This document shows positions 34,553-45,261 of a stretch of 64,000 bases of DNA, in pieces. The position numbers and the translations under genes were made by a program. The notes beneath the pieces are model-generated. The model had not been told where the DNA came from. It was given only the letters and a program-made list of their open reading frames with translations, and did no database searches. The stretch is taken from positions 23,519,292-23,583,291 of the forward strand of contig NC_053049.1 in the NCBI RefSeq assembly GCF_003473485.1, read 5' to 3'. How positions within the stretch are numbered: the first letter of the stretch is position 1; each line of letters starts with the position of its first letter. The stretch comes from Medicago truncatula (Eukaryota > Streptophyta > Magnoliopsida > Fabales > Fabaceae).

Positions 34553-35734
34553 GTGATAGGGTTTTTTTTTTATTGTACGGGGGATGATGATATATGGAAA
34601 GTGTTTAATGACGCTCTCCATTTTTTTGGTATGTTATTCTCGGATTTACATAAATGGTCGTCTGATGATGATATATATGAAAGGGGCGCATGGATTAGAG
34701 TTTATGGCACTCCCGTGCATGCGTGGAATGAATTATTTTTTAAAGTTTGTGTTTCGGGCTACAGAAGATTTATTAGATCGGATGAATGTACGGTGGATAG
34801 GGTGAGATTGGATTATGCACGTGTTCTTATTTCGACAACTTTTTTGGAGGTTGTAAACTCTTCCTCTGAGGTTGTTATAGATGGTTTCAAATATGTGATC
34901 AAATTGGTAGAGAAGTGGGGGTGCAACTTAGGGGAGGATGCATTCTTATCGGAAGTAAAAGCGGATTCTAGGACGGAAGCGTTAACTAACATTAACGATG
35001 CTTTCGGCTTGGAGGATATTCATGGTGAGATGAATGGCTTGGTGGAGGACCTTAATGAAGAATGGATGAAAGATGTTGAATTAAATGAAGATATTTTACA
35101 ACGTGAAGCATGTTGTCCTTTAAATAAAAATGTGAATGTCATGTTTAAACCATCTGGTGTTACTAGCGAACAGGAGCAGCAAGGGACGAAGCATGTTGGG
35201 TGTAAGTCCAAGGAGAAGCCTGCTAGTTTTATTGCTGGTACTTGTTCGATGGAAGCAAAGAGGAATTCTAAGTTAAGTTCAAAATCTCAAGCTACTTCAA
35301 AGTCGCATCCCAAGAAGAAAAAGAAAGTAGGTGTTACCCTCAATCATTCTTTTGGTTTAATAAAAAGAATTGCAAGACTTCCTTCCAAAGATAGAAAGGA
35401 AATTTTGAAGGTTCTAAAGAAACAAGAATGCAAGAAGAGTATTTCTAAGGCTTCTAAAGCAATGGCTACGTCTTTATCTAATTCATCTAATACTTCTAAT
35501 GCTTCAGTAAATAAGGATTGGGAGAATTGGGTTGTTGTTCATGGTAAGAAGGAGGAGGTGGTAGAGGATGTTCGGGAGATAGGTAAGTCTTTGGGAGTGA
35601 ATTTTAAGGGTGATAAAAGCAACAGGTTCAATTTATTATCCAAGGAGGGAAGGAGAGAGTGGAGGGCGGAGAGAGAGGGTTTTTCGGTGACGGGGGAAGA
35701 AGTGGATGGAGGTTTGGGTAGGGATGGGAGTTAG
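34553..35734 (+). pseudogene. LINE ORF1, C-terminal part with DUF4283
   Basis: 393 codons open. It includes ERGAWIRVYGTPVHAWNELFF, RFIRSDECTVDRVRLDYARVLI and WGCNLGEDAFL, typical of the DUF4283 region in plant L1 ORF1 proteins. A Lys-rich stretch (PKKKKKVGV) and a variable tail follow. The N-terminal RRM part is missing because of 5' truncation, and the ATG at 34553 is not the original start. Known role: RNA-binding chaperone of the retrotransposition particle. Confidence 0.75.
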
Positions 35735-35777
35735 GGGTCGGTGGTGTGGGTGTGGGTGGGGGTGGAGTCTGGTAGAG

Positions 35778-37760
35778 ATGAAGATAATTTCTTATAATGT
35801 AAGGGGTTTGGGTGGTTTTGATAAAAGAGCATAAGTTAATAGGTTCATTCGCGATAAGCATCCGTTTGTGGTTTGTCTGCAATAATCAAAGTTGAGTGTG
35901 GTTGATGACTTTATTATAACTTCGCTTTGGGGTAGTGTTAGTTGTGGATTTTCTTATCAGGCTTCTGTAGGGGCATCTGACGGTTTAATAACTATTTGGG
36001 ATTCTTCTTTGGTGGAGGTGTGGTGTACTTTTAATTTCAGACATATCCTGATTATCAAAGGGAAGGTGCTCCTTACTGGCCAAGTATTTATAATTGCTAA
36101 TGTTTATGCACCTTGTGATACGACGGCTAAACAAGATCTTTGGGTGCGTTTGTCTCATTTTATTATTAACATTGGTGATGCAAATGTCTATGTCTGTGGG
36201 AATTTTAATTATGTTAGATCGACATACAAGAGAAGAGGTAGAAATGTGGTATTTCAGCAGGTGGATGCAGACAACTTTAATTACTTCATTGATGTTAGAT
36301 TTACCAATTTGTGGCAGATTATTTACATGGTATCGCGGTGATGGTATTTAAATGAGCAGATTAGATAGATTTTTGGTGTCTACAAAGTGGACTAACTCTT
36401 GACCAAATAGTACTCAAGTGGCTCACCAACGGGGACTCTCTGACCACGTTCCGTTGGTGTTAAGCGTTGATGATTTGAATTGGGGACCTCGACCATTGCG
36501 GATGCTGAAATGTTTGGCAGATTACCATGGGTATGCTGAATTTGTTCGTGGTAAATTGAAATCATTTTTTTTGGATGGTTGGGTGGCTATGTGTTGAAAA
36601 TGAAACTTAAAATGATAAAAAAAAAAAATTATCTTAAGGATTGGCATCGGCAACACTCCAAAAATATTGAAGACAAGATATTGGATGTTAAAAATCGGAT
36701 TTCTTTCCTTGATTCTAAAGGGGAGGAGTTTGATTTGCTTGAAGATGAAACAAAGGAAATTTGTGATCTATCAGTTGAGTTGCATTCTTTGTTTCGTGTG
36801 CATACCAGTATGTGTTGGCAGAAAGCGAAAATGAATTGGGTTAAGGAAGGAGATGCAAATTCTAAATTCTTTCATCATGTGATGTCAAACAGACAACATT
36901 GAAATTCTCTTCATATGATTCATGTTGATGGTGTCTTGGTTGAAGGAGTTCAGAATATTCGTTCGGCTGTTCTTTCTCATTTTACCAATCAGTTCCGAGC
37001 TACACAGGGTACACGGCCTGGGGTCCAGGATTTGAATTTCCGAAAGCTGTCTTATGCTCAGTGAGGTAATTTAATTCGTCCGTTTTCTTTGGAAGAGGTT
37101 AAATAGGCTGTTTGGGGTTGTGATAGTTTCAAAAATCCCGGGCCGGATGGTATTCATTTTGGGTTTATAAAAGATTTTTGGAACGATTTGAAACATGATT
37201 TTAAGAAATTTATGATGGATTTCCATAGAAATGGGAAATTGACGAAGGGTGTCAACTCAACTTTTATTGCTTTAATTCCGAAGGTGGCTAGTCCTCAAAA
37301 GCTTGCTGATTTTCGCCCAATATCTTTAGTTGGTAGCTTGTACAAGGTGTTGGCTAAGGTTCTTGCAAACAGGTTACGATCTATATTGAGTTTTGTGGTG
37401 TCAGATACTCAGTCAGCCTTTGTGCGTGGTAAACAGATTCTTGATGGCATACTTATAGCAAATGAGGTTGTCGATGAAGCTAAACGTCAAATAATTGTTA
37501 ATGTTTCAAGTTGATTTCGAGAAGGCCTATTATTTGGTGGATCTCAATTATTTAAATTCCGTGATGCTGAACATGAATTTCCCTGCTCTTTGGCGGAAGT
37601 GGATAATGGAGTGTGTAGGTACGGCTACTGCTTCAGTCCATGTGAATGGGTTTGGTGTTTTGATGAAGGCTTCAATGTCAACAAATTTATTTCAACCATA
37701 TGGTGTAGGAACTCAACAACAGGTTAACATTTCCCATCTTCAGTTTGCTGACGATACACT
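35778..37760 (+). pseudogene. LINE ORF2, endonuclease and reverse transcriptase part
   Basis: Endonuclease begins MKIISYNVRGLGG at 35778, with internal stops soon after (about 35832 and 35883). IANVYAPCDT and CGNFNYV are readable, the latter a changed GDFN motif. RT text runs from NPGPDG (about 37134) through LIPKVASPQKLADFRPISL, QSAFVRGKQILDG, FQVDFEKAYYLVD to HLQFADDTL at 37760. Frameshifts and stops make it non-functional. The catalytic FADD box is followed at once by a solo LTR insertion. Confidence 0.8.
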
Positions 37761-39785
37761 TGTAACACCCCGTTACCCAAAAGTAATTAAATAACAAATA
37801 CTAATCAGAGTTAAGCACCAACGGGCATGCTACATTGCAAATTTAAAATTTCTTAAATAGAAAATAAAACTATTTAATTCAACATGTTTAATAACTTCAA
37901 AATCTTGCAGCGGAAAGTTTGCATTTCAATAACAACAACAACGGTTTAAGTCTCCAACAACATCTTGGCATTAAGCCTAAACAACAATAAGTCGACCAAC
38001 AAAGGGCCACATCAACAAATTCCAAAATTTGATACATGGAAAGGAAAACAACAATAATATAATATAATAATTCCCATCCCACGTATCAGAGCCCTAGACA
38101 CGACTCTTGAGCCACCACCGACTACTCAGGATCACCTGCAAGTTACCCATAGGAAGGGCAACATTTTCAAGCAGAAGGGGTGAGATTCACAACAATAAAT
38201 ATAGATATTAAATCTTCAATTGAATCTAACACCCTATAACATCAAATACATCATCTTGCCATTATACATAATTAATTCACAAGCAACAACAACATCATCA
38301 AATCAAGTCTTCATCAATCAAATCATCATTATATGTGTATAAATATATACTCCATCAAACAACATCATCATCATCAATATGACATTTACAACCAACAACA
38401 CCGACTCATGCAAATGACATGACAACACCGACTCATGCAAATGACATGACAACACCGCTAAGACAACACCTTAGACTTCTCAAATATGCAAATATGCATG
38501 TGGTACCAAACAAGACCGAAGCCCTCACCGCTGTTGAGCAACTAGTACTCCAGGACATGAGTCCTCACCGCTGTTTTATGCATATGCCATGGACCTACTT
38601 GTGTATATCTACATACAACTGACCATGCAATGCAAACTCCATGTGACTCCACTTAAACAACATGTATGATTAATAGTTAAAACATACATTTCATTCCTCA
38701 ACATAAATCAACAATCAACAGAGATTCAACTATCCAGAAAAATGCACAATTTATCTTAATCATGTTCATACATCAAGCTCCATTCAAAACGTTCAAACAG
38801 AATTCAACAACTCAAAGATATTAGTAATCAACAACATCAATTAGATTAGCTTAGATACATTGAGAGGCTATACCCTTATAGACAACTTCCATCCCTACCC
38901 CAAGGACCACTCATGAACTCATTAGACCCTTATACAACGTTATATCTTTCCTAAAAACATCTCTATACGTTTAGGATAAAGTCCCTACACTTAGGAAGAA
39001 GTTTGGAAGCATTTGGAGTGAAGAAAATTGCATTTTAGGGTTTATGGTAAGACAACATCAGTCATACTAAAATTACACATTTTCTGTCAAAATCGCCTCA
39101 TGATTTCGACAGTATCAGACATACTAAAATTACACAATTTCTGTCAAAATCGCCTCATGATCACTAGAATCGCCTCATGATTTCGACAGTATCAAACATA
39201 CTAAAATTACACATTTTCTGCGATTTTCTACCATGGGAACCTCCTTGGCTCCATCTCTTAACCCTAAACTCTCCAAAATCATCCATAAACATCACCATAT
39301 GATTACCCTATCATTAAAACGTTAACCCATCACTAACCTACCTGATTAACCACTCTTTTCACCATTCAATTCTATGGTTTCTACACTTTTTCATTCAAAA
39401 ATCAATAATCAAAACCTAATCCCAAATTCCCCAATTTCTACCAGAAACATGTTAAATCAAAATCAGAATTACAATCTATACTATTGAAAGTAAACCTCAC
39501 CCTTACCTTAAATTTACAGAAGAAATGCACAGCAAAAATTCAACTCTTGGTTCTCTCTTGCTTGCTCCCAAAACTGGTTCTAAGTGAAACTGATTTTAAC
39601 TTCTCTGTATAACTTCCCACTCAAAAGTAACTCCCTTCTAATTACACTTAACTCCTTATAATTTCTAATAACTCCTATTAATTCCCCAAACACCAAAATA
39701 ATCATTATTTCATACTTATTCTAATTATTATTAAATAAACTATATAATAAAATGATACACCACATAAATCACCCAAAAATCACAC

Positions 39786-39820
<35 letters not shown>

Positions 39821-39839
39821 CTCCACATAAATCACCAAA

Positions 39840-39870
<31 letters not shown>

Positions 39871-39918
39871 CACTCTACATACATCAAAATAATTAAATAT
39901 AACAACTAGGGCGTTACA
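37761..39918 (-). mobile_element. Solo LTR, family 1 (copy 1, minus orientation)
   Basis: 2158 bp, bounded by TGTAACACCCC and GGGCGTTACA, with ACACT duplicated at 37756-37760 and 39919-39923. It shares with the solo LTRs at 45262 and 47446 a conserved block (GTGAATCTCACCCCTTCTGC, GGGTAACTTGCAG, CTCTGATACGT) but in reverse orientation. No internal domain or second LTR is present. It contains a 57-bp tandem array (39062-39220) and AT microsatellites (39783-39870). Confidence 0.8.
39062..39220. repeat. 57-bp tandem repeat in solo LTR
   Basis: About three copies of a unit beginning CATACTAAAATTACACA and containing AAAATCGCCTCATGATTTCG; one copy has a short extra TCACTAGAATCGCCTCATGA insertion. 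Directly repeated, without spacer diversity. Confidence 0.8.
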
Positions 39919-39923
39919 ACACT

Positions 39924-40727
39924 CATTATTGGCAATAAATGTTGGTTGAATGTGCGTACTATTCAGGCTGTGCTGTTATTGTTAGAGGAAATATCTGGGT
40001 TGAAGGTAAATTTTAACAAGAGCAGGCTGACAGGTGCTAAATTTTAACAATTCCTTCTTTGTATTTGGGTTTACCTATTTGTGGAGATAGTCAGAAACTT
40101 AGATTTTGGAAACCTTTGGTCGATCCAATTAGTGCAAGATTGTCGTTGTGGAATAATAAGTTTTTAATCTTTTGGAGGCCGTTTGGTTCTTTTGAAGTCT
40201 GTCCTGTCCTGTCTTCCGGTGTACTTTCTTTCCTTCTTCAAGGTGCCTACAAGTATAATCTCCTCTATCGAATCTATTTTATTTTTTTTTAAATGGGGGG
40301 GGGGGGGGGGGGGGGGGGGGGGGTATCTAAAAAAAAATTGGTTGGATAAAATAGGATTTTGTATGTTTACTAGTGAATCAAGGTGGTTTGGGGGTTAGGA
40401 GAATTTAATTTGTCGTTATTAGGGAAGTGGTGTTGGAGGTTGATGGTAGATAAGGAAGGTTTGTGGTACCGTGTAATAAAGGCTCGGTATGGAGAAGTTG
40501 GAGGCTGAATCCAAGAAGGAGGGAGAAATGTGTCTGGTTGGTGGAGGATGATGGGACACGTAAGGGAGGGAGTCGGGATGGGTGTAGGCAGTTGGTTTGA
40601 TGATAATATTAGGCAGGTGGTAGATAATGGTCGTAGCACTTTGTTTTGGACTGATAATTGGCTGGGTGGAGTTCCCATAAAAATCCAGTTCAGCCGCCTG
40701 TATGATTTATCGGTCCATAAGGAGTGC
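39924..40727 (+). pseudogene. LINE ORF2 continuation after the RT active site
   Basis: Downstream of the solo LTR the RT frame resumes with TLIIGNKCWLNVRTIQAVLLL and EISGLKVNFNKS, then YLGLPICGDSQKLRFWKPLVDPI. Frameshifts are present. It includes a run of 29 G at 40295-40323 where related LINEs encode KWGGG. It stops at 40727, where the LTR retrotransposon inserted. Confidence 0.75.
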
Positions 40728-41883
40728 TGATAGATTTTTTTAGCAAGTATACTAAATACTATCGAAGTAATAAAAAATATCGTTCCCACAAGGACTGTGT
40801 TAATCTCAATTTAGAAATAAAGGAAATATTTAGGATGTATAAATTATTTTGTTTAGATTTTGTTTGATTGCATAAAATTAAATAACATAAAATAAAGATT
40901 GAGTAAGAAAATATAGATTTGGTTAGAAAATATGAAGAGAGATGAGATCAGGTCTTTCGAATCATCTATGTTCCCCTAATTGGTATACTGCACCTATTCT
41001 TATGAATGATTTTCTAGTTCCACGATAGTTAACAAAATAGTCCTAATCAATCCCTTGAGTTAGGACCCTCTTCTCAAACTACAGCCCCTAATTCCTTAGG
41101 TGGTCTAATAATCTTTGAAGGTTTTAAGAACGTTAACCTAATATCACTAACAAACGATTATCCATTCCTAGACTAACCCTGTTTATTAGAACAACTCAAT
41201 TCTGTCTAAGTAGAAAGCTATGGTCAGTAGTCATTCATTCTCACTAAAACATGTTTATATTTGATCAGGATATAAAAAGCATTAAGAACAATTGAATTGA
41301 ATAAAAACTAGATTGTCATTCACAATAAATAGAGTTTCACAGCAACATGGTTCAATTAGGGTTACAAAGAATCATCTCAGACCTAATCTCTAAGAGATTT
41401 AGCTACTCATAATTGAGTTTACAAATAGCATAATCAATAGCGGAATTAAAACATACACAAACTGATAGAAGGTTGAAGAAATCGCCCTCCTAGCCGTCTT
41501 GAGGTCTCAAAATCGCACTTGGCTCTCTCCAAATCATAACCCCTGGTTTTCAGAAAAGACTTCAGCTTAAATAGGCACATAATTTCGCCTAAAATCGTGG
41601 CACGATTCTCCTTGAATCGCAAATCGCTGAATTAGGGTTTCGTCAGATCGTGTCACGATTATGCCATCGTGACACGATTTCTTCAATGTCGAAGCTTGAT
41701 TTTTGTCTTCTAAAATCGTGGCACGTTTTTACAAAATCGTGGCACGATTCTCTTCTTTGTATTTTCTTCAGTTTTCTTCAGTTTTCTACTCTTTTGCTGC
41801 ATAAGTTGCCTTGTGAACTCCAATTTGTGATCAAAATACATATAAAAAAGACTCTAGAAATAGCGAATGACGGACTGTCATCA
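40728..41883 (-). repeat. 3' LTR of the non-autonomous element
   Basis: TG...CA bounded and same length as the partner LTR at 44005-45160. It contains an array of five short palindromes, ATCGTG-N-CACGAT type, at 41593-41749. Confidence 0.9.
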
Positions 41884-43227
41884 CAACCCCAAACTTGAAC
41901 TATTCCTTGTCCTCAAGGAATTTACTTGTAATATTGACAATCGACAGTAAAATAACAATTACCTGATCAAGGGATAGTAACCAAAAGTTCAACACCTTAC
42001 TAGCTAAAGATGAGCTAGTTTGACTTGTTAGCAACCACCAATTCACAACTCCACGCAAAAATATGAAAGGGTTCACACACAGTCGACATGCAATCTACAT
42101 ATTACCATAAGCTTGAAAAGTTTCTAAACGTCAATCAAAATCAATGTCAATGCACACTTTGAGGTCTTTAAAGGTTATAACGGGGCTTAGGTGAAGGTAG
42201 GATAATATTTGGATAAGTAGGTTACACAAAATTTGAGTTAGGCATTCCTACGGAAGTTAAGCACAAAATTCAATCCATCATTCATTCACCTTTTGGAACA
42301 ACAATTCTTGCAAAGATACTAGATATTTTATCTAACAATTGGGACAATCGAGTATGAAGTTCCTCGGTTTTTTTTTTTTAATGTCTTGTCCCTTTTTCAT
42401 TCTATTCTCCTTTTTTTTTTTTTTTTTTTTTTCTTTTCTTTCTAATACACCATTTTGGCATATTGTTTTCATGAGAATGTTCTTTTTTTTTTTTTCTTTC
42501 TTTTGTTCTCTAGTATCCCCACCCCAAACTTAATTGGTTGCAAATTCCAATAGCAACCCCAAACTTAATATTAAGCAACATCCTACAATGCCTAACTCAG
42601 AAAAACAATAAGGGATAAATCCTAAAGTCTCTAAGCTTGTAATGTAGTTTGTCACCGAACAAAAAGATCTAAACCTACCGGCTCAAATTGGCTAAACAAA
42701 AAGATAATATTTCAATAAAATCAGGGTAGGCTTCAAAAGGCTCACAGGACCAAGCACTTTTGCCTCAGTGTGTATATGACAAGATCAATCGACAGCAGAG
42801 AAAAATTGCAAGTTCTAGAAATGTAAATGCATGGAACACTCTTTAAAAGTAAATTGGAAAATAAAAATTTGGCCATGAACCTTACAGTTTAGATTTCTGG
42901 GAGTTGAGACTACCTATCTTTCACTGCCGTACACTTCGCCTTTGAAACACAAGTCACTCCTCCTTTTGAACTTTTGGAATACCACTTGAACACATATTTG
43001 TTACTAAACTGGAAAAAGTCAACAAACAAGCAAATTCATCAATAATAAACAAGTTCAGATTCAATCACATAACAGGGGGATACAACTGAGTTATTCAAAC
43101 ACACTGACAATTGTCTGACTCAACAATAGGAATAAAATTACTGAAAATAAAGACATAATAAAAAGGATGGGTTGCCTCCCACCAAGCGCTTTCTTTTACA
43201 TCACTGAGCTTGACGCTTCAACCACTG

Positions 43228-43818
43228 TTAGGGTGGCAAATATGATAGAAAGAATATATCATCCTTCTTCTTCCTCTTGTTTGGTAGGAATTCCATGAAT
43301 TTTGCATAAAGAATTAGATACTCCCATGCACTCACTGTTTTTCTTTTGGAATTTAAGCTCTCCCACCTTAGAGAAGGACGTGCATCCATTTTCACACGAG
43401 TTATTTCTTCAACCTCCGTTGGTTCAGATTTCGGACCGATATCAACACTCCTCACTTTGGGATTTTCTTCTAGCACAACCTTGTGACATTCTGTCTCCAT
43501 CTTAACCAACTTCCTTTGAGACTCATGTGCCTTCTCAACAAGATCACCACACTGAACATCAAACTTCTCAAATGAAACTTGATTTGACACCAAGAATTCA
43601 TCTAAAATATTTTGAAGTTGAGTATTGTAATCTATGTTGATCATCTCTTTCTTCTCTTCATAATTACTACCTGGTTGATCTACCTCATAACGACCACATC
43701 TCTCATTTAATCTCGAGATTTTATTGTCCAAATATCCTATCTTCAAAGATAGCATATATTTTTCATACTTCAACATATCAATCTCTTTTGTGTCATGGAG
43801 GTATAACCTGTCTATCAT
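43228..43818 (-). CDS. 196-aa coiled-coil ORF of the non-autonomous element
   Basis: Starts at ATG 43818, about 165 bp after the primer-binding site, where gag would lie. Residues about 1-130 are rich in Glu/Lys/Leu heptads (MLKYEKYMLSLKIGYLDNKI, VEKAHESQRKLVKMETECHK), predicting a coiled-coil. The tail has Trp/Lys clusters (PSLRWESLNSKRK). There is no zinc knuckle, protease or RT motif. It could be a gag-derived or unrelated structural protein used in trans. I cannot name a family. Confidence 0.5.
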   Translation of the reverse strand: MIDRLYLHDTKEIDMLKYEKYMLSLKIGYLDNKISRLNERCGRYEVDQPGSNYEEKKEMINIDYNTQLQNILDEFLVSNQVSFEKFDVQCGDLVEKAHESQRKLVKMETECHKVVLEENPKVRSVDIGPKSEPTEVEEITRVKMDARPSLRWESLNSKRKTVSAWEYLILYAKFMEFLPNKRKKKDDIFFLSYLPP

Positions 43819-44004
43819 AGCTGCAAAACTTGGATAAACTTTTTAGTAGCACAGTACAATAGGAAGAAAAAGAAGAGTATCAATCATATTTTTTTAATTT
43901 TTTTTTTTTATATAAACAAAAATATAAATGACAGAAATCCTAAATAAAAACAAAATTACCAAATTGAAATGACTTAACAGTCCCCGGCAGCGGCGCCAAA
44001 AACT

Positions 44005-45160
44005 TGATAGATTTTTTTAGCAAGTATACTAAATACTATCGAAGTAATAAAAAATATCGTTCCCACAAGGACTGTGTTAATCTCAATTTAGAAATAAAGG
44101 AAATATTTAGGATGTATAAATTATTTTGTTTAGATTTTGTTTGATTGCATAAAATTAAATAACATAAAATAAAGATTGAGTAAGAAAATATAGATTTGGT
44201 TAGAAAATATGAAGAGAGATGAGATCAGGTCTTTCGAATCATCTATGTTCCCCTAATTGGTATACTGCACCTATTCTTATGAATGATTTTCTAGTTCCAC
44301 GATAGTTAACAAAATAGTCCTAATCAATCCCTTGAGTTAGGACCCTCTTCTCAAACTACAGCCCCTAATTCCTTAGGTGGTCTAATAATCTTTGAAGGTT
44401 TTAAGAACGTTAACCTAATATCACTAACAAACGATTATCCATTCCTAGACTAACCCTGTTTATTAGAACAACTCAATTCTGTCTAAGTAGAAAGCTATGG
44501 TCAGTAGTCATTCATTCTCACTAAAACATGTTTATATTTGATCAGGATATAAAAAGCATTAAGAACAATTGAATTGAATAAAAACTAGATTGTCATTCAC
44601 AATAAATAGAGTTTCACAGCAACATGGTTCAATTAGGGTTACAAAGAATCATCTCAGACCTAATCTCTAAGAGATTTAGCTACTCATAATTGAGTTTACA
44701 AATAGCATAATCAATAGCGGAATTAAAACATACACAAACTGATAGAAGGTTGAAGAAATCGCCCTCCTAGCCGTCTTGAGGTCTCAAAATCGCACTTGGC
44801 TCTCTCCAAATCGTAACCCCTGGTTTTCAGAAAAGACTTCAGCTTAAATAGGCACATAATTTCGCCTAAAATCGTGGCACGATTCTCCTTGAATCGCAAA
44901 TCGCTGAATTAGGGTTTCGTCAGATCGTGTCACGATTATGCCATCGTGACACGATTTCTTCAATGTCGAAGCTTGATTTTTGTCTTCTAAAATCGTGGCA
45001 CGTTTTTACAAAATCGTGGCACGATTCTCTTCTTTGTATTTTCTTCAGTTTTCTTCAGTTTTCTACTCTTTTGCTGCATAAGTTGCCTTGTGAACTCCAA
45101 TTTGTGATCAAAATACATATAAAAAAGACTCTAGAAATAGCGAATGACGGACTGTCATCA
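44005..45160 (-). repeat. 5' LTR of the non-autonomous element
   Basis: Transcription on the minus strand would start in this copy. It carries the same palindrome array at about 44870-45026. The only difference from the other LTR that I noticed is G instead of A in the CCAAATC(A/G)TAACCCC segment near 44812. Confidence 0.9.
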
Positions 45161-45261
45161 AGTGCACAGTGGAGGATATGGTTCGATGGGGTTGGGAGGA
45201 AGGAGGTAATGGGCAGGGTTGGAGACAACGGTTGTTGGCGTGGGAGGAGGATAGTGTGAGG

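Larger units (their letters stand above)
40728..45160 (-). mobile_element. Young non-autonomous Athila/Tat-like LTR retrotransposon
   Basis: 4433 bp, flanked by AGTGC at 40723-40727 and 45161-45165. LTRs 40728-41883 and 44005-45160, both 1156 bp, differ at one base that I could see. Orientation is minus: a primer-binding site TGGCGCCGCTGCCGGGGA (complement at 43981-43998; one change from the tRNA-Asp type) follows the LTR at 44005, and a purine tract GTTTGGGGTTG precedes the LTR at 41883. The 2121-bp interior has no gag-pol, only a 196-aa ORF. AGCGCTTGGTGGGAGGCAACCCA-like text (minus, near 43170-43190) is typical of Athila/Tat 3' regions. Confidence 0.9.

Noticed and set aside
39062..39220. 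CRISPR-like direct repeats
   Set aside because: The 57-bp units are contiguous with no unique spacers and lie in an LTR of a plant genome.
41650..41898. 82-aa ORF duplicated at 44927
   Set aside because: It lies entirely in the two LTRs, across the palindrome array; duplicated only because the LTRs are.
42339..42533. Phe-rich membrane-like ORF
   Set aside because: Product of poly-T runs inside the retrotransposon; not credible coding sequence.
40728..45160. Assembly duplication of the 1156-bp segment
   Set aside because: TG...CA ends, matching AGTGC flanks, a primer-binding site and a polypurine tract explain the repeat as LTRs.
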